Part shown: one piece after another, positions 29,487 through 38,004 of the stretch
Layout: each line of letters begins with the position of its first letter
How positions within the stretch are numbered: the stretch's first letter is position 1
NCBI RefSeq assembly: GCF_003627955.1
Contig: NZ_RBWS01000014.1
Coordinates: forward strand, 62,001-126,000
Reading direction: 5' to 3'
DNA: 64,000 nucleotides
Source of the DNA: Sphingobacterium puteale
GTDB lineage: Bacteria > Bacteroidota > Bacteroidia > Sphingobacteriales > Sphingobacteriaceae
Position numbers and translations under genes: made by a program
Notes under the pieces: generated by a model
Told to the model about the DNA's origin: nothing
Databases searched by the model: none
Seen by the model: only the letters and a program-made list of their open reading frames with translations

Positions 29487-30524
29487 ATGAAGAAGTATGT
29501 ATTGTTGGTATGTATTTTAATTCACCAAATTAGTTTTAGTCAGATTAAAACATTTAATGGTGCTCAATTAACAGTGGTTGATTTTGAGAAAAAAATAAAA
29601 ATTGCGATGGATTCGTTACAGGTTCAGGGCATGTCCATTGCTATTATCAATAACGGAAAAGTTGTATTTAATAAAGGATTTGGAATAACAAATATCGCTT
29701 CTAAGAAAAGGGTTACCCGATCGACCTTTTTTGAAGCAGCATCTTTATCAAAACCTGTTTTTGCCTTCTTCATACTTAAATTGGCTAAACAAGGCAAACT
29801 AGACATTGACAAACCTTTATTTGAATATTTGGCAGCTGATAATATCGAAGACGAGCGTTACAAAAAAATTACAACGAGAATGGTTTTAAGTCATACAACC
29901 GGCTTGCCCAACTGGAGCGAAACCAACGAAAAAATGCAATTACAATTTGACCCCGGAACTCAATTCTCCTATTCAGGCGAAGCATATGTTTATCTTGCCA
30001 GAGTGATTGCAAAACTCAGCAATAATAGGTTCAGAAACCTGGATGCTGTTTTCCAAGATATAGTCGCAAGAGAACTAAAGTTGAAAAACTTTCATTTTAT
30101 ACTCACACCAAAGGCTGAACAAAATCTGGCGGATGGTTATCAAAAAATGCAGTATGTAAAAGACGAAAGAGACAGAAGTTATTTTGATCCTGCAGGTGGT
30201 TTATTTGCAAATACTACAAATTATTCAAAATTCTTGATCTATTTAATGAACCGTAAATTTGATTTTAAGGAAATGTTTGAACCTGTAATTTCTATGGACA
30301 AAAACAATCCGGTAAGGAAATACTTCGGAGTTGACGCATGGACTTTGGGCATGGCTGTTGTGAGATTAAATGATACAGTAAATTATTGGCACGGAGGAAA
30401 TAATCTGGGGTACACTTCTTCATTTATGATTGATCCTGACAAGAAGTTTGGCTATGTGTATTTTACAAATGAAGATCAATGCAACGAAATGAAAAAAATT
30501 GTAGAAAATATATTATGGAAATAG
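29487..30524 (+). CDS. beta-lactamase-fold serine hydrolase, secreted
   Basis: 345 residues with a signal peptide (1-18, ending ISFSQ). Motifs: SxxK at Ser86-Lys89 (ASLSK), YSG at 162-164 where YxN is usual, and YWHGGNN towards the C-terminus as the third box. It shares the family but not close sequence with the upstream gene, so these are tandem relatives and not a recent duplication. The Asn-to-Gly change in the second motif is common in the esterase/peptidase branches. The substrate is unknown. Confidence 0.88.
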   Translation: MKKYVLLVCILIHQISFSQIKTFNGAQLTVVDFEKKIKIAMDSLQVQGMSIAIINNGKVVFNKGFGITNIASKKRVTRSTFFEAASLSKPVFAFFILKLAKQGKLDIDKPLFEYLAADNIEDERYKKITTRMVLSHTTGLPNWSETNEKMQLQFDPGTQFSYSGEAYVYLARVIAKLSNNRFRNLDAVFQDIVARELKLKNFHFILTPKAEQNLADGYQKMQYVKDERDRSYFDPAGGLFANTTNYSKFLIYLMNRKFDFKEMFEPVISMDKNNPVRKYFGVDAWTLGMAVVRLNDTVNYWHGGNNLGYTSSFMIDPDKKFGYVYFTNEDQCNEMKKIVENILWK

Positions 30525-30773
30525 CGAATTGCCAAATAATATCGTTCCGGCAACTATCCGAGGAATATTGGCCAATCGTAGGGGATACTTGTGATTGCTC
30601 TCATTTGCCAAATGAACAGTAACTTTTCCCTAATAGGAATGCGTTGCATGTGTTTTTTTAGGAAAACGATAGCGTCATAACATGCTGTTTCCCCTGAGCC
30701 TACATTTCGCAGTTTGAGTTTACTACATTTAACTGCACATTAAGTTAAGAGAATCTAATAACTTAACAGACTT

Positions 30774-30842
30774 ATGTCAAGAGAAAGAAAAGTTTATACC
30801 AAAGAGTTCAAATTGATGAGTGTTGAACTGAGTAACATGTGA
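30774..30842 (+). mobile_element. IS3-family transposase OrfA, N-terminal fragment
   Basis: A 22-codon frame starting at ATG 30774 reads MSRERKVYTKEFKLMSVELS and then NM and a stop. This is the highly conserved beginning of OrfA in IS3-group elements of Bacteroidota (MSxERRxYxxEFKLMSVELS). The rest of the element is absent: 25 bp later the stop of the minus-strand alpha/beta hydrolase is reached. Upstream, a dyad GTTAAG/CTTAAC at about 30744-30766 may belong to the old element end. It marks a past insertion and deletion at this convergent junction. Confidence 0.7.
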
Positions 30843-30866
30843 AGCGAGCTTAGTATCTTTAATTTC

Positions 30867-31889
30867 TTAATCTGGCAACACTTCCTGTAAGATGATTCTA
30901 TTAAATTTTTCTGGTTCTACAAATGCTGCATAATGCCCTGAGTTTTCAAACCAGATGAATTGTTTTTGAGGCGCTTTTAATTTCCTGAAAAATTTATATG
31001 CAAGTGTGGAGGGGGCATTATAGTCACACCGACCGGCGATAAAGTAAACGGGAACTTTTACTGCCGGAACCGTTTTAAATAAATCTATCTGCATTACTTC
31101 ATCCCAAATTGCATTCATTGTAAAGGCTTGCCCCTTGGCTATCAGGCTATCTTGATAATATTGCTCGGCAAAGGAATCCATATTTTCATAGAGCTTACCA
31201 ACATTGCTGCCTTCGCAAAAATCACCATGAAAGTGTCTGAGCCATTTTCTTGATAAATACAGGTCTGATAATTCATTTTTGGAGCGAGACGGATAGTGCT
31301 TACGGAGCTTTTGCAATTGAGCCATTGCTACACTATCTTTTTTCAATGTGGCCTGTTGAATTGAATAGCCTAGCGAAACCTTTTCATTCAAATACATATT
31401 GGTGACCTGTCCCACACCAATATAAGCCTGAAATAGCGATGGATATTTTTGAATCAGATGCATGCCCATAATAGAACCAAAAGAATAACCAACCAAATAT
31501 ATTTTATCTTTCTTAAAACGCTCTTTAAGGATCAGTATTAAACTTAGCGCATCATCTTCAAGTTGTTTAATGGTTATGCTTCCGGGCGGTAGTGTATCGT
31601 TGTAAGATAAGCCTGTTCCCCTTTGGTCGTAAGTAACCACCGTGAAGCGCTGTTCCAATTCCTTATTGTGTGTTTGCCAAAAATAAAAATCGGAAAAGCC
31701 GGGACCACCATGCAATATTAGCAAAACAGGATTTAATGAATTACTACTTTTAATAAATACGCCGTGTCTGACACCATTTAATTCGATACGATTGTACTCC
31801 TTGATAGAATTAATCTGGGCTGTACAAAACTGCCAGCTGATTGGGATCATTATCAAAACTATAAGGAATTTTTCTTTCATCTTATTCAT
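30867..31889 (-). CDS. alpha/beta-hydrolase, proline-iminopeptidase-like, secreted
   Basis: 340 residues, signal peptide about 1-24 (Met4 is an equally good start). Motifs: HGGPG (60-64) oxyanion loop, TYDQRGTGLS, nucleophile elbow GYSFGS with Ser136, acid Asp in GRCDYNAP and base His in SGHYAAF. The HGGPG plus DQRG pairing is typical of the proline iminopeptidase (peptidase S33) group, though many such secreted proteins are uncharacterised. It is separated from the following redox genes by 64 bp on the same strand and is convergent with the serine hydrolases. Confidence 0.85.
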   Translation of the reverse strand: MNKMKEKFLIVLIMIPISWQFCTAQINSIKEYNRIELNGVRHGVFIKSSNSLNPVLLILHGGPGFSDFYFWQTHNKELEQRFTVVTYDQRGTGLSYNDTLPPGSITIKQLEDDALSLILILKERFKKDKIYLVGYSFGSIMGMHLIQKYPSLFQAYIGVGQVTNMYLNEKVSLGYSIQQATLKKDSVAMAQLQKLRKHYPSRSKNELSDLYLSRKWLRHFHGDFCEGSNVGKLYENMDSFAEQYYQDSLIAKGQAFTMNAIWDEVMQIDLFKTVPAVKVPVYFIAGRCDYNAPSTLAYKFFRKLKAPQKQFIWFENSGHYAAFVEPEKFNRIILQEVLPD

Positions 31890-31953
31890 CTAAAGTGCAA
31901 ATAGAAACATACACAAATCTTTATTAAATACTTACCGTTTTACCAGATTTTGA

Positions 31954-32319
31954 TTAAATAGCCATTCCGCTTCCACCAACTACTTTTATGCCGTCGGGAA
32001 ACTCTTTCCAAAAACGTATATATCTATATTTAGCTTCAAAAGGCTTATTATTATAGTCTCCTTTTAAATCCATCTGCAAAACAATAACAGCCAAATCCGC
32101 TATAATATTCAGTTCTTCTACTTTGGAAATGATTTCCTCGACTTTTAAATTTCCCTCGCGATAAGTTTGCAAATCTATTTCCTTCGTTATTGTCTGACCA
32201 CTGGGAACTACAAAAAGTAAATCAGTATGCAATAGGTTGTCGAGTATTTCCGTATCATTATTTTTGATGGCTCCGTAAAGTGTGTTCTCGAGATTTAAAA
32301 TTTCATCCTTTGTTATCAT
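31954..32319 (-). CDS. NTF2-like protein (DUF4440/SnoaL type)
   Basis: 121 residues, no signal peptide. The cone-shaped NTF2 fold is suggested by the opening amphipathic helix (ILNLENTLYGAIKNNDTEIL), the DLLFVVPSGQTITK hairpin and the closing strands (YRYIRFWKEF, KVVGGSG). Such proteins are small enzymes or binding modules for hydrophobic ligands; no catalytic residues can be picked out. It lies 23 bp after the flavin reductase gene, so it probably shares its transcript. Confidence 0.75.
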   Translation of the reverse strand: MITKDEILNLENTLYGAIKNNDTEILDNLLHTDLLFVVPSGQTITKEIDLQTYREGNLKVEEIISKVEELNIIADLAVIVLQMDLKGDYNNKPFEAKYRYIRFWKEFPDGIKVVGGSGMAI

Positions 32320-32342
32320 TTCTTATTCATTGTTAATATTCA

Positions 32343-33011
32343 TTAAAATTCTGCTTGAGTTGATTGCCTGTCGTAGGTGTTGTATAAATTTTCTGGAATT
32401 TCTGCGAGTGTCGATTCATGTACTTTATCGCCAAGTGTATAAAACTCCTGAAAACTCATAATAAGAGGTTTCCACTTATCGGGATCAACCCGATTTGGAT
32501 GATTATCCATAGTAATTGATTTATCCAAAAATACCGTGTTTATCTTTAGTTCAAATGTGATAATCTTCCCTTGCTGTAATGGTTGATCCTCTGCCATTTT
32601 ATGAATGGCCATGACAACAGCTTCCATTTGTACAGGGCACTCGTTAACCCGGGTGGCGTTGATGGTTTCGGCCGGGGTTCCTGTCAATCCGGCTATTTCA
32701 AATTTATTTTTTTCGAAACGATACCCCTTTAATATTTTAGACTGAGGAACAGGATTAGACCCCGTTGTTCTGGCCAATAGGTTCACGGCCTTTGCTTCGT
32801 CTACCGATGGCAGGTTTAAGACAGCCTCTTTGGTTTCCAAAAGGTTTTGTGCAGTTTGAGATGAAGCCCCAAGCCCAATGATGCACCTCCAACCCAACCA
32901 GAAAATCGAAGATATAGGCGCAAGATTAGCCGTATCATCGGGATTTTTAGTACTGATAAGTACTACTGGTGTGCCGAAGTATAAAATGGAGGGATAACTT
33001 TTAATATGCAT
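32343..33011 (-). CDS. flavin reductase family protein (FMN-binding split barrel)
   Basis: 222 residues. The split-barrel flavin reductase pattern is clear: PVVLISTKNPDDTANLAPIS (strand-turn with the NxAP element), LNLPS, and the later CPVQMEAVV strand. Proteins of this group bind FMN and reduce it with NAD(P)H, or act as flavoredoxins. The Bacteroidota branch of this length is mostly uncharacterised. It opens a short set with DUF4440 downstream; the ABM protein ends 139 bp upstream. Confidence 0.88.
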   Translation of the reverse strand: MHIKSYPSILYFGTPVVLISTKNPDDTANLAPISSIFWLGWRCIIGLGASSQTAQNLLETKEAVLNLPSVDEAKAVNLLARTTGSNPVPQSKILKGYRFEKNKFEIAGLTGTPAETINATRVNECPVQMEAVVMAIHKMAEDQPLQQGKIITFELKINTVFLDKSITMDNHPNRVDPDKWKPLIMSFQEFYTLGDKVHESTLAEIPENLYNTYDRQSTQAEF

Positions 33012-33150
33012 GTATTGTACCTTTTAAGATTTTTACTGAGCTTTTTTGTTCTTTTTAAAATTAACGATATCCGACATTCATTAAAATCCGTTTCTTGCGT
33101 AATCCAATTATTTCAAGTCAATTACGGAATATGCTTTAAAATCCTTGCCC

Positions 33151-33588
33151 TTACTCCTCGACAGCCTGATAAATATCTCTTTCCATCGAAATGCCATTTT
33201 GTTCTAAAAACGCGGGCATATTAATACCTGCATTTTGCATCTCCTCCCGTATGACCAATCTGGCATCATCCATGTACTGCCGATCTGACCAGATGGCAAC
33301 CGTAATGACTCGAAGATTTCCACTATCGCTTTTCTGTTGAAAGATTTCATACTTTACAAAGCCGGGCTGCTGCCTTAGTGTATTCCTGATGAAAAGTGAT
33401 TTTTCGGAATACGCCGCGATAGCTTTTTGGGGAATGCTAATTTTATCAATGACGGCCACCTGTTCTGTAACAGTGTGCTCTTCTCTGTTATTCTGTTCCA
33501 TTTTGAATTGATTTTTATGTTGACCAAAAGTTTTCATCGCCATAAGGATAGACACAATAAGAATGATGGTTTTTAATGTTTTTTTCAT
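33151..33588 (-). CDS. exported antibiotic-biosynthesis-monooxygenase (ABM) domain protein
   Basis: 145 residues: signal peptide about 1-22 (MKKTLKTIILIVSILMAMKTFG), then a single dimeric alpha-beta barrel domain. Characteristic parts are VIDKISIPQKAIAAYSEK, the QQPGFVKYEIFQ segment and RVITVAIWSD. ABM domains act as cofactor-free quinol monooxygenases or bind small hydrophobic molecules, with no single catalytic residue to check. Placement among flavin reductase, AhpD-like and DoxX genes suggests oxidative or quinone stress handling, by inference. Confidence 0.8.
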   Translation of the reverse strand: MKKTLKTIILIVSILMAMKTFGQHKNQFKMEQNNREEHTVTEQVAVIDKISIPQKAIAAYSEKSLFIRNTLRQQPGFVKYEIFQQKSDSGNLRVITVAIWSDRQYMDDARLVIREEMQNAGINMPAFLEQNGISMERDIYQAVEE

Positions 33589-33599
33589 AGGACTTGTAT

Positions 33600-34196
33600 T
33601 TATTGTTTCCAGTTCAGGTTACCGCTTTTGTCAAACATTTCGATAGACGGGTTGCCTAGACTATCAACCTTTAGAATAATCCGCGGTATTTCGTTGTTAT
33701 CCTTCATCACCAAAGCCGCATTTCCATTTTCAGTAAGCAGGTTGATCCGGTTGATGTTATGGCCGGGTTTACCGGACAGGTCTTTATCGTTAATCAATAG
33801 ACCGGCCCTGAAATAGTTGTCGTGTTTATTGTCCTGCGCCAGTATACCGATGGCATCGGCATTCTGATAGTCAAATGCGAGCGCGTTCAGGTTGGTCTCC
33901 TTGTTATCGGTTATGGCAAGACCTCCTCTTTCGTCGCCGTTCTTGTCATAAAATATAAGACCTGCCGGTGCGTAAGCTCGTTTATAGGTTTTTCCAGCAA
34001 CGATGGGTTGTGGAATATGGTCCGTGTTTGCAATAACGATTCGATTTTTTCCCGAAGCATCATTAATATTTATTCTTTCCGCATTAATGTTTTGCTTGTT
34101 GTCTAAGTATAAGTAGACGATACTCGCCATAAAAATGATATTGGAGAGTATAAGGGCGGATAATAATCTTTTTAGCGATTTGGAAATTGTTTGCAT
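33600..34196 (-). CDS. membrane-anchored protein of unknown function
   Basis: 198 residues; one N-terminal membrane segment (about 11-31, LLSALILSNIIFMASIVYLYL) and an extracytoplasmic remainder. That part is built from repeated short beta units (INDASGKNRIVIAN, LIFYDKNGDERGGLAIT, LLTENGNAALVMKD, IEMFDKSGNLNW), resembling a beta-solenoid or beta-roll seen in small secreted Bacteroidota proteins. I do not recognise a named family. It lies 11 bp before the ABM gene and 35 bp after the AhpD-like gene, so it is likely co-transcribed with them. Confidence 0.7.
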   Translation of the reverse strand: MQTISKSLKRLLSALILSNIIFMASIVYLYLDNKQNINAERININDASGKNRIVIANTDHIPQPIVAGKTYKRAYAPAGLIFYDKNGDERGGLAITDNKETNLNALAFDYQNADAIGILAQDNKHDNYFRAGLLINDKDLSGKPGHNINRINLLTENGNAALVMKDNNEIPRIILKVDSLGNPSIEMFDKSGNLNWKQ

Positions 34197-34231
34197 AATT
34201 TAGTATCTTTTTAGTTCGTTTTCTGTTTATT

Positions 34232-34663
34232 CTAGCGTTTTTTTGTACTGATCACAATCCTGTTCCAAGCATTTATGGTAACAACTGCCATGATGATTTG
34301 TACAATTTGGTTTCCATCAAAAAGTTGTTCGGCCTGTCTGTACGTTTCATCGCTTAACCCATCTTGGCTGATTAAGGTCATCTCCTCGGTTATGGCTAAA
34401 ATTGCTTTCTCTTCTTCGGTAAATAATCCGGTTTCTTTCCAGGCGTTGAGCAGAAAAATTCGCTGTGCGGTTTCGCCATGCTTTAATGCATCTGAAGTGT
34501 GCATATTGATACAAAAAGCACAACCATTGATTTGTGATGCGCGAATTTTAATCAGATAGAAATGCGTTTTAGAAAGCCCCGAATGTTGCAGGTAATTTTC
34601 CAGAGCGAACATTGCTTTGAATGCATCCGGCTCCAGCTGTTGTATGTCTATTCTGTTTTCCAT
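34232..34663 (-). CDS. AhpD-like carboxymuconolactone decarboxylase family protein
   Basis: 143 residues, cytoplasmic. The core motif is intact: CAFC (Cys48, Cys51) followed by INMHT with His55, on the usual all-helical fold. CMD/AhpD-like proteins are alkylhydroperoxidases that reduce peroxides through the CxxC pair, or relatives of unknown substrate. The sequence around the motif (SQINGCAFCINMHTSDALK) is the common peroxidase-type version. The gene lies 21 bp downstream of the LysE-type exporter. Confidence 0.92.
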   Translation of the reverse strand: MENRIDIQQLEPDAFKAMFALENYLQHSGLSKTHFYLIKIRASQINGCAFCINMHTSDALKHGETAQRIFLLNAWKETGLFTEEEKAILAITEEMTLISQDGLSDETYRQAEQLFDGNQIVQIIMAVVTINAWNRIVISTKKR

Positions 34664-34684
34664 ATTTATTGGTCTTGTGTATGA

Positions 34685-35320
34685 TTATTTAGCTTTTAAA
34701 AGCACCATCTTTATTGCCAAAATAGTCAATATACTGGCCATGAACCACTTTTGTACTTTTACCCAAAGTGGATTTTTTGTAAGGAAAGAAGCCATTTTTG
34801 CGGCGGTCATTACAATAATAAAATTAATAGTGAAGCTAATGATAATCTGTGTAATACCCAATATCATGCTCTGACCAAATATGGAACCATATTCGGCCTT
34901 GATAAATTGAGGGAAAAACGACAGGTAAAATACAGCCATTTTGGGATTCAACGCATTGGTAAAAAAGCCCATCAGGAACAGTTTTCGAGGCCTATCTTTG
35001 GGAACATGTCCATTCACTTCGAAAAATGTCTTGTCATTGGGTTTAATGGCCTGATATGCTAGGTACAACAAGTAAATAGCGCCCGAAATTTTCAGTATCC
35101 CGTATGCAAAGGGAACAGCCAATAATATAGCCGTCAACCCAAATCCTGCCAGGACGATATGAAATAGAAAACCATTTATAACACCTAACAGGGAAACAAG
35201 CCCGGCTGTTTTGCCTTGCGTGATACTTCGGGAAATAAGATAAATCATATTTGGACCCGGACTGATAACCATCAGGAGGGCTGCTAAAGCAAACCACAAA
35301 AGTTCATGAATAGGAATCAT
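34685..35320 (-). CDS. LysE-family amino-acid/metabolite exporter
   Basis: 211 residues with six predicted membrane helices. It begins with the family signature: ALLMVISPGPNMIYLISRSI and, a little later, GLVSLLGVINGFLFHI. LysE/RhtB exporters move amino acids such as lysine, threonine or homoserine lactones outwards by proton exchange. The central hydrophilic loop (PNDKTFFEVNGHVPKDRPRK) is usual. It lies between DoxX (17 bp) and the AhpD-like gene (21 bp). Confidence 0.93.
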   Translation of the reverse strand: MIPIHELLWFALAALLMVISPGPNMIYLISRSITQGKTAGLVSLLGVINGFLFHIVLAGFGLTAILLAVPFAYGILKISGAIYLLYLAYQAIKPNDKTFFEVNGHVPKDRPRKLFLMGFFTNALNPKMAVFYLSFFPQFIKAEYGSIFGQSMILGITQIIISFTINFIIVMTAAKMASFLTKNPLWVKVQKWFMASILTILAIKMVLLKAK

Positions 35321-35337
35321 CGTTGATTAAATTTAAG

Positions 35338-35787
35338 CTATGATTTTTTGGATATCAAATTGTCAAGTGAATATTTTCCGCTGCCCTGGATGAATAGTGC
35401 CAGGCATAAGCCAATCATCAGCAAATGATATTCGAATCCCTCGCCCTCCTTGTCACCAAACCAGTTCATAAAAAAGCCATGCTCAAGATGGCCTGCCAAT
35501 AAAATTATCCCAGTAAAAAGACCTGCCATTGCGATCGCCCAAAAGCGTGAGGCAAAGCCTATTATAATAAAAACCGGCGCAAAGAACTCAATTAAAATCA
35601 CTAATAGCCCCACCAGCCATGGCTGTCCCATCTGTTGCAAATTTTCCAAAGTTTGGATAAACCCAAAGCCACCAAACCAGCCCAGCATGGCCTGCGCTCC
35701 GTGTGGAAACATAACGATACCTATTGTCAGACGAATAATCAGACCTGTATAATCATTGTGTGTACTAAAAAATTTCTGTTTCATCAT
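35338..35787 (-). CDS. DoxX-family membrane protein
   Basis: 149 residues, four membrane helices. The DoxX signature is visible: LIIRLTIGIVMFPHGAQAMLGWFGG, then QTLENLQQMGQPWLVGLLVILIEFFAPVFIIIGFASRFWA. DoxX proteins are found with oxidoreductases and take part in oxidative-stress complexes in some bacteria. It is first of the tightly spaced minus-strand series that continues with LysE, AhpD-like, unknown membrane protein and ABM genes. Directly upstream is the collapsed oxidoreductase pseudogene. Confidence 0.92.
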   Translation of the reverse strand: MMKQKFFSTHNDYTGLIIRLTIGIVMFPHGAQAMLGWFGGFGFIQTLENLQQMGQPWLVGLLVILIEFFAPVFIIIGFASRFWAIAMAGLFTGIILLAGHLEHGFFMNWFGDKEGEGFEYHLLMIGLCLALFIQGSGKYSLDNLISKKS

Positions 35788-35854
35788 TTTATTCTTTTTT
35801 ATTCTAGTTCATATCATGTTTGCATTCAATTATTGAGGTTAATGCAGAAAATTG

Positions 35855-36145
35855 CTATTGTTTCCCTAATAGTTCAAATAAACTCGAAAATCCCAGCGTC
35901 CCATGCCCGTCAGCTATGCTACGGTCCATAAGTTTCTTGATTTCTTGCATACGCAGAGATTATTGTCTAACAGGCAAATCACAATCGTGTTGCTGGCAGC
36001 AACTGCTCCAACAAGGGTTTCTGCAGTTTTAGCTCCTACTCGGATCAACGGTTTACATTTGTCAATATTGCGATTCCGATCCAAGTACCGTTACGCTCTT
36101 CCTTTTGTTGTGAGGTGTTTCTGTTTTGTTGTTAACGATAGTCAT
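35855..36145 (-). pseudogene. NAD(P)-dependent oxidoreductase (6PGDH/imine-reductase-like), twice-deleted remnant
   Basis: Read on the minus strand, ATG at 36145 gives MTIVNNKTETPHNKRKSVTVLG, the start of a Rossmann-fold dehydrogenase. The frame then breaks and, after a loss of about 15 or more codons, resumes as RNRNIDKCKPLIRVGAKTAE and TLVGAVAASNTIVICLLDN, the next part of the NAD-binding domain. After LLDN the sequence jumps again, in another frame, to RMQEIKKLMDRSIADGHGTL and GFSSLFELLGKQ-stop, the usual C-terminus of this family. About 160-180 central codons are missing. All three pieces are in the right order and strand, so this is one gene shortened by two deletions, now just upstream of doxX. 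Confidence 0.8.
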
Positions 36146-36170
36146 CTTTAATTGTATTTTAAAAGTTCTT

Positions 36171-36812
36171 TTAGAATACTCTTCGTACAAAAAGTCCAAA
36201 GTTGCTGTAGTGTTTAGAATCTGGCCCGTATTGGTCAAAATTTATACCCAAACCGTATTGTACACTTTTATTGTCCACTCCTAATCTTGCATATTGCACA
36301 CTCTTTAAGTGCCCATTCCAATGCATTGAAGTAATATATTGAAGCTGCAAACGCGCATAAAGATTGAAATCCTGATTTTTGCTACCTTGATATTCCACAA
36401 AACCAAACAGCTCAAAACTGGGTTTAGACCAAACATCCATTCTCGTAAAAATGAGATACGATATATCATTTTTTTTATTGAAATACCAAACAAAAGCCGA
36501 AGGCACAAACCGATTTCCCGGTGCATAAATAGAACCCAAACCGGTTGACCAGCGTTTATTTATTTCGTATGTAAGATAGGATTGGCTCATCACTTCAATC
36601 CCACGTTTTTTGTGGTAAGGAAGCAAAATAGAAGACGTATTAAAAAATCCAAACGGCTTTTCCGCAATGATTTTAGCGGAAAACATATGCTGATAATAGT
36701 AACTCGAATGCCCTACAGTGATTTCTACAGGTATTTGCGCCCCGCTATGCAAATACCACATGCTGAAAAACAAGCAGGCCAACAAGTGTTTTATTATCGT
36801 GGTTTCTTTCAT
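36171..36812 (-). CDS. outer-membrane beta-barrel-like protein, unknown function
   Basis: 213 residues, signal peptide about 1-25. The mature part alternates hydrophobic and polar residues in strand-length runs (YLTYEINKRWSTGLGSIY, SAFVWYFNKK, FNLYARLQLQYI, VQYGLGINFD) and ends in FGLFVRRVF with a C-terminal Phe. These are the marks of an 8-10-strand outer-membrane barrel. No named family is recognised. It stands alone with the oxidoreductase pseudogene 25 bp downstream and the AraC regulator about 316 bp upstream on the same strand. Confidence 0.7.
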   Translation of the reverse strand: MKETTIIKHLLACLFFSMWYLHSGAQIPVEITVGHSSYYYQHMFSAKIIAEKPFGFFNTSSILLPYHKKRGIEVMSQSYLTYEINKRWSTGLGSIYAPGNRFVPSAFVWYFNKKNDISYLIFTRMDVWSKPSFELFGFVEYQGSKNQDFNLYARLQLQYITSMHWNGHLKSVQYARLGVDNKSVQYGLGINFDQYGPDSKHYSNFGLFVRRVF

Positions 36813-37128
36813 CGTTTCTTTTTGATCTCCTTGTGTTTGTCTAGCCGTGCCGGAAAATGATTACAGTCAGCCACTGTTTAATTTATTGACAAGTTAGAAG
36901 CTGAAAACGTGACAACTTATTTAGGGTAATTTTCTTACTTAACGAAAGAAACACTGATATGCTACGGGGCATTTTCGACAGCGTTTTTGATCCCGATAGA
37001 ACATGATAGCTAAACTTTGTTGTACATTTTTTCACACCATACAAAGATATGAAGGAACCTGGCCGTCAACACAGTAAGTATCACGGTAAAAAACGTAGTT
37101 TTTTCTGTTTTTGATGTAGAACCCGCGA
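36813..37128. other. intergenic region, nothing recognised
   Basis: 316 bp between the AraC regulator gene (stop) and the beta-barrel gene (start), both on the minus strand. It presumably carries the promoter of the barrel gene. I found no TAnnTTTG box, strong hairpin or gene remnant. Confidence 0.4.
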
Positions 37129-38004
37129 TTACTTTGGATTTTCAACCGTATTTTTGAATTCGGTGGGGAGCTGACCTTCATAGCTTCTGAATGCTCGGGA
37201 AAAATGAGAAGAGTCTGTGTAGCCAAGTTGAAACGACACCTCCTTGACAGACATATTCCAAAAGCTCAACAGGTACTTTGCTTCCTGCATGATATGAAAC
37301 TCAATCCATTTTTTTGCCGAAAGCCCGGTGTATTCAACTAAAATTTCGCTCAGGTATTTTGGTGATATATGCAACTGTTCCGCATAAAAAGCAACATCTT
37401 TATACTGCGAGAAATTTTTTGAAACCAATTCCCTAAACTTTACAACGGTATGTTCTTTACCGTTGAGTTCCTTTTTATTGCCCCGATAAAGGTTCCAGAA
37501 ATATTTCTGTGAAATAATCAGGATTGAATATAGTATTCCCGATACTGCTTCGGGCCTATCAGCAATTGCCCGAAGCGTGCTGAAAAGCTGTTGCATTTCC
37601 TCAAATTGCCTTTCGGAAAGTTGGATTACACTCTTTTCATCGGGGCAAAAAAACTCAAGGGAATAGAAAAATGACCTGCTAAAATTATTTACAAAAATAT
37701 CATCATAAAAAAATAGCGTGTCATTTGGGGGGAAGCTGGTATTGAGCCATTGACAAGTCATTCCGGGGCCAATCGTTAACAGGCTTCCACATGTTAAATC
37801 ATAATCAGTAGTGCCTATCCTGATGCGAGCCCCTTCACCGTAGTAGAGACCGATAGTATAAAAATAGTTTTTAAAGGGACGGGTGATTTGCAATTCTTCC
37901 AAGCACGTTTTTGATGCCAAATAATAAGGCGCCGTATAGCCTTCATTTTTTTGAAACCTTAAATATCTGAGCAGATCAAAGTTATCTGAATGTTTGTGCT
38001 TCAT
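37129..38004 (-). CDS. AraC-family transcriptional regulator
   Basis: 291 residues. The N-terminal part (about 30-160) is a cupin-like sensing domain (YGEGARIRIGTTDYDLTCGS then LLTIGPGMTCQW). The C-terminal double helix-turn-helix (about 190-285) is typical: DVAFYAEQLHISPKYLSEIL and VKEVSFQLGYTDSSHFSRAFR. This type often controls a nearby efflux, redox or catabolic gene set. The candidates here are the DoxX-LysE-AhpD series or the barrel gene, all on the same strand. No target site was identified. Confidence 0.93.
   Translation of the reverse strand: MKHKHSDNFDLLRYLRFQKNEGYTAPYYLASKTCLEELQITRPFKNYFYTIGLYYGEGARIRIGTTDYDLTCGSLLTIGPGMTCQWLNTSFPPNDTLFFYDDIFVNNFSRSFFYSLEFFCPDEKSVIQLSERQFEEMQQLFSTLRAIADRPEAVSGILYSILIISQKYFWNLYRGNKKELNGKEHTVVKFRELVSKNFSQYKDVAFYAEQLHISPKYLSEILVEYTGLSAKKWIEFHIMQEAKYLLSFWNMSVKEVSFQLGYTDSSHFSRAFRSYEGQLPTEFKNTVENPK

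Noticed and set aside
35820..36032. Plus-strand Cys-rich 70-codon frame
   Set aside because: It is the reverse strand of the oxidoreductase pseudogene, whose minus-strand translation is clearly the meaningful one.
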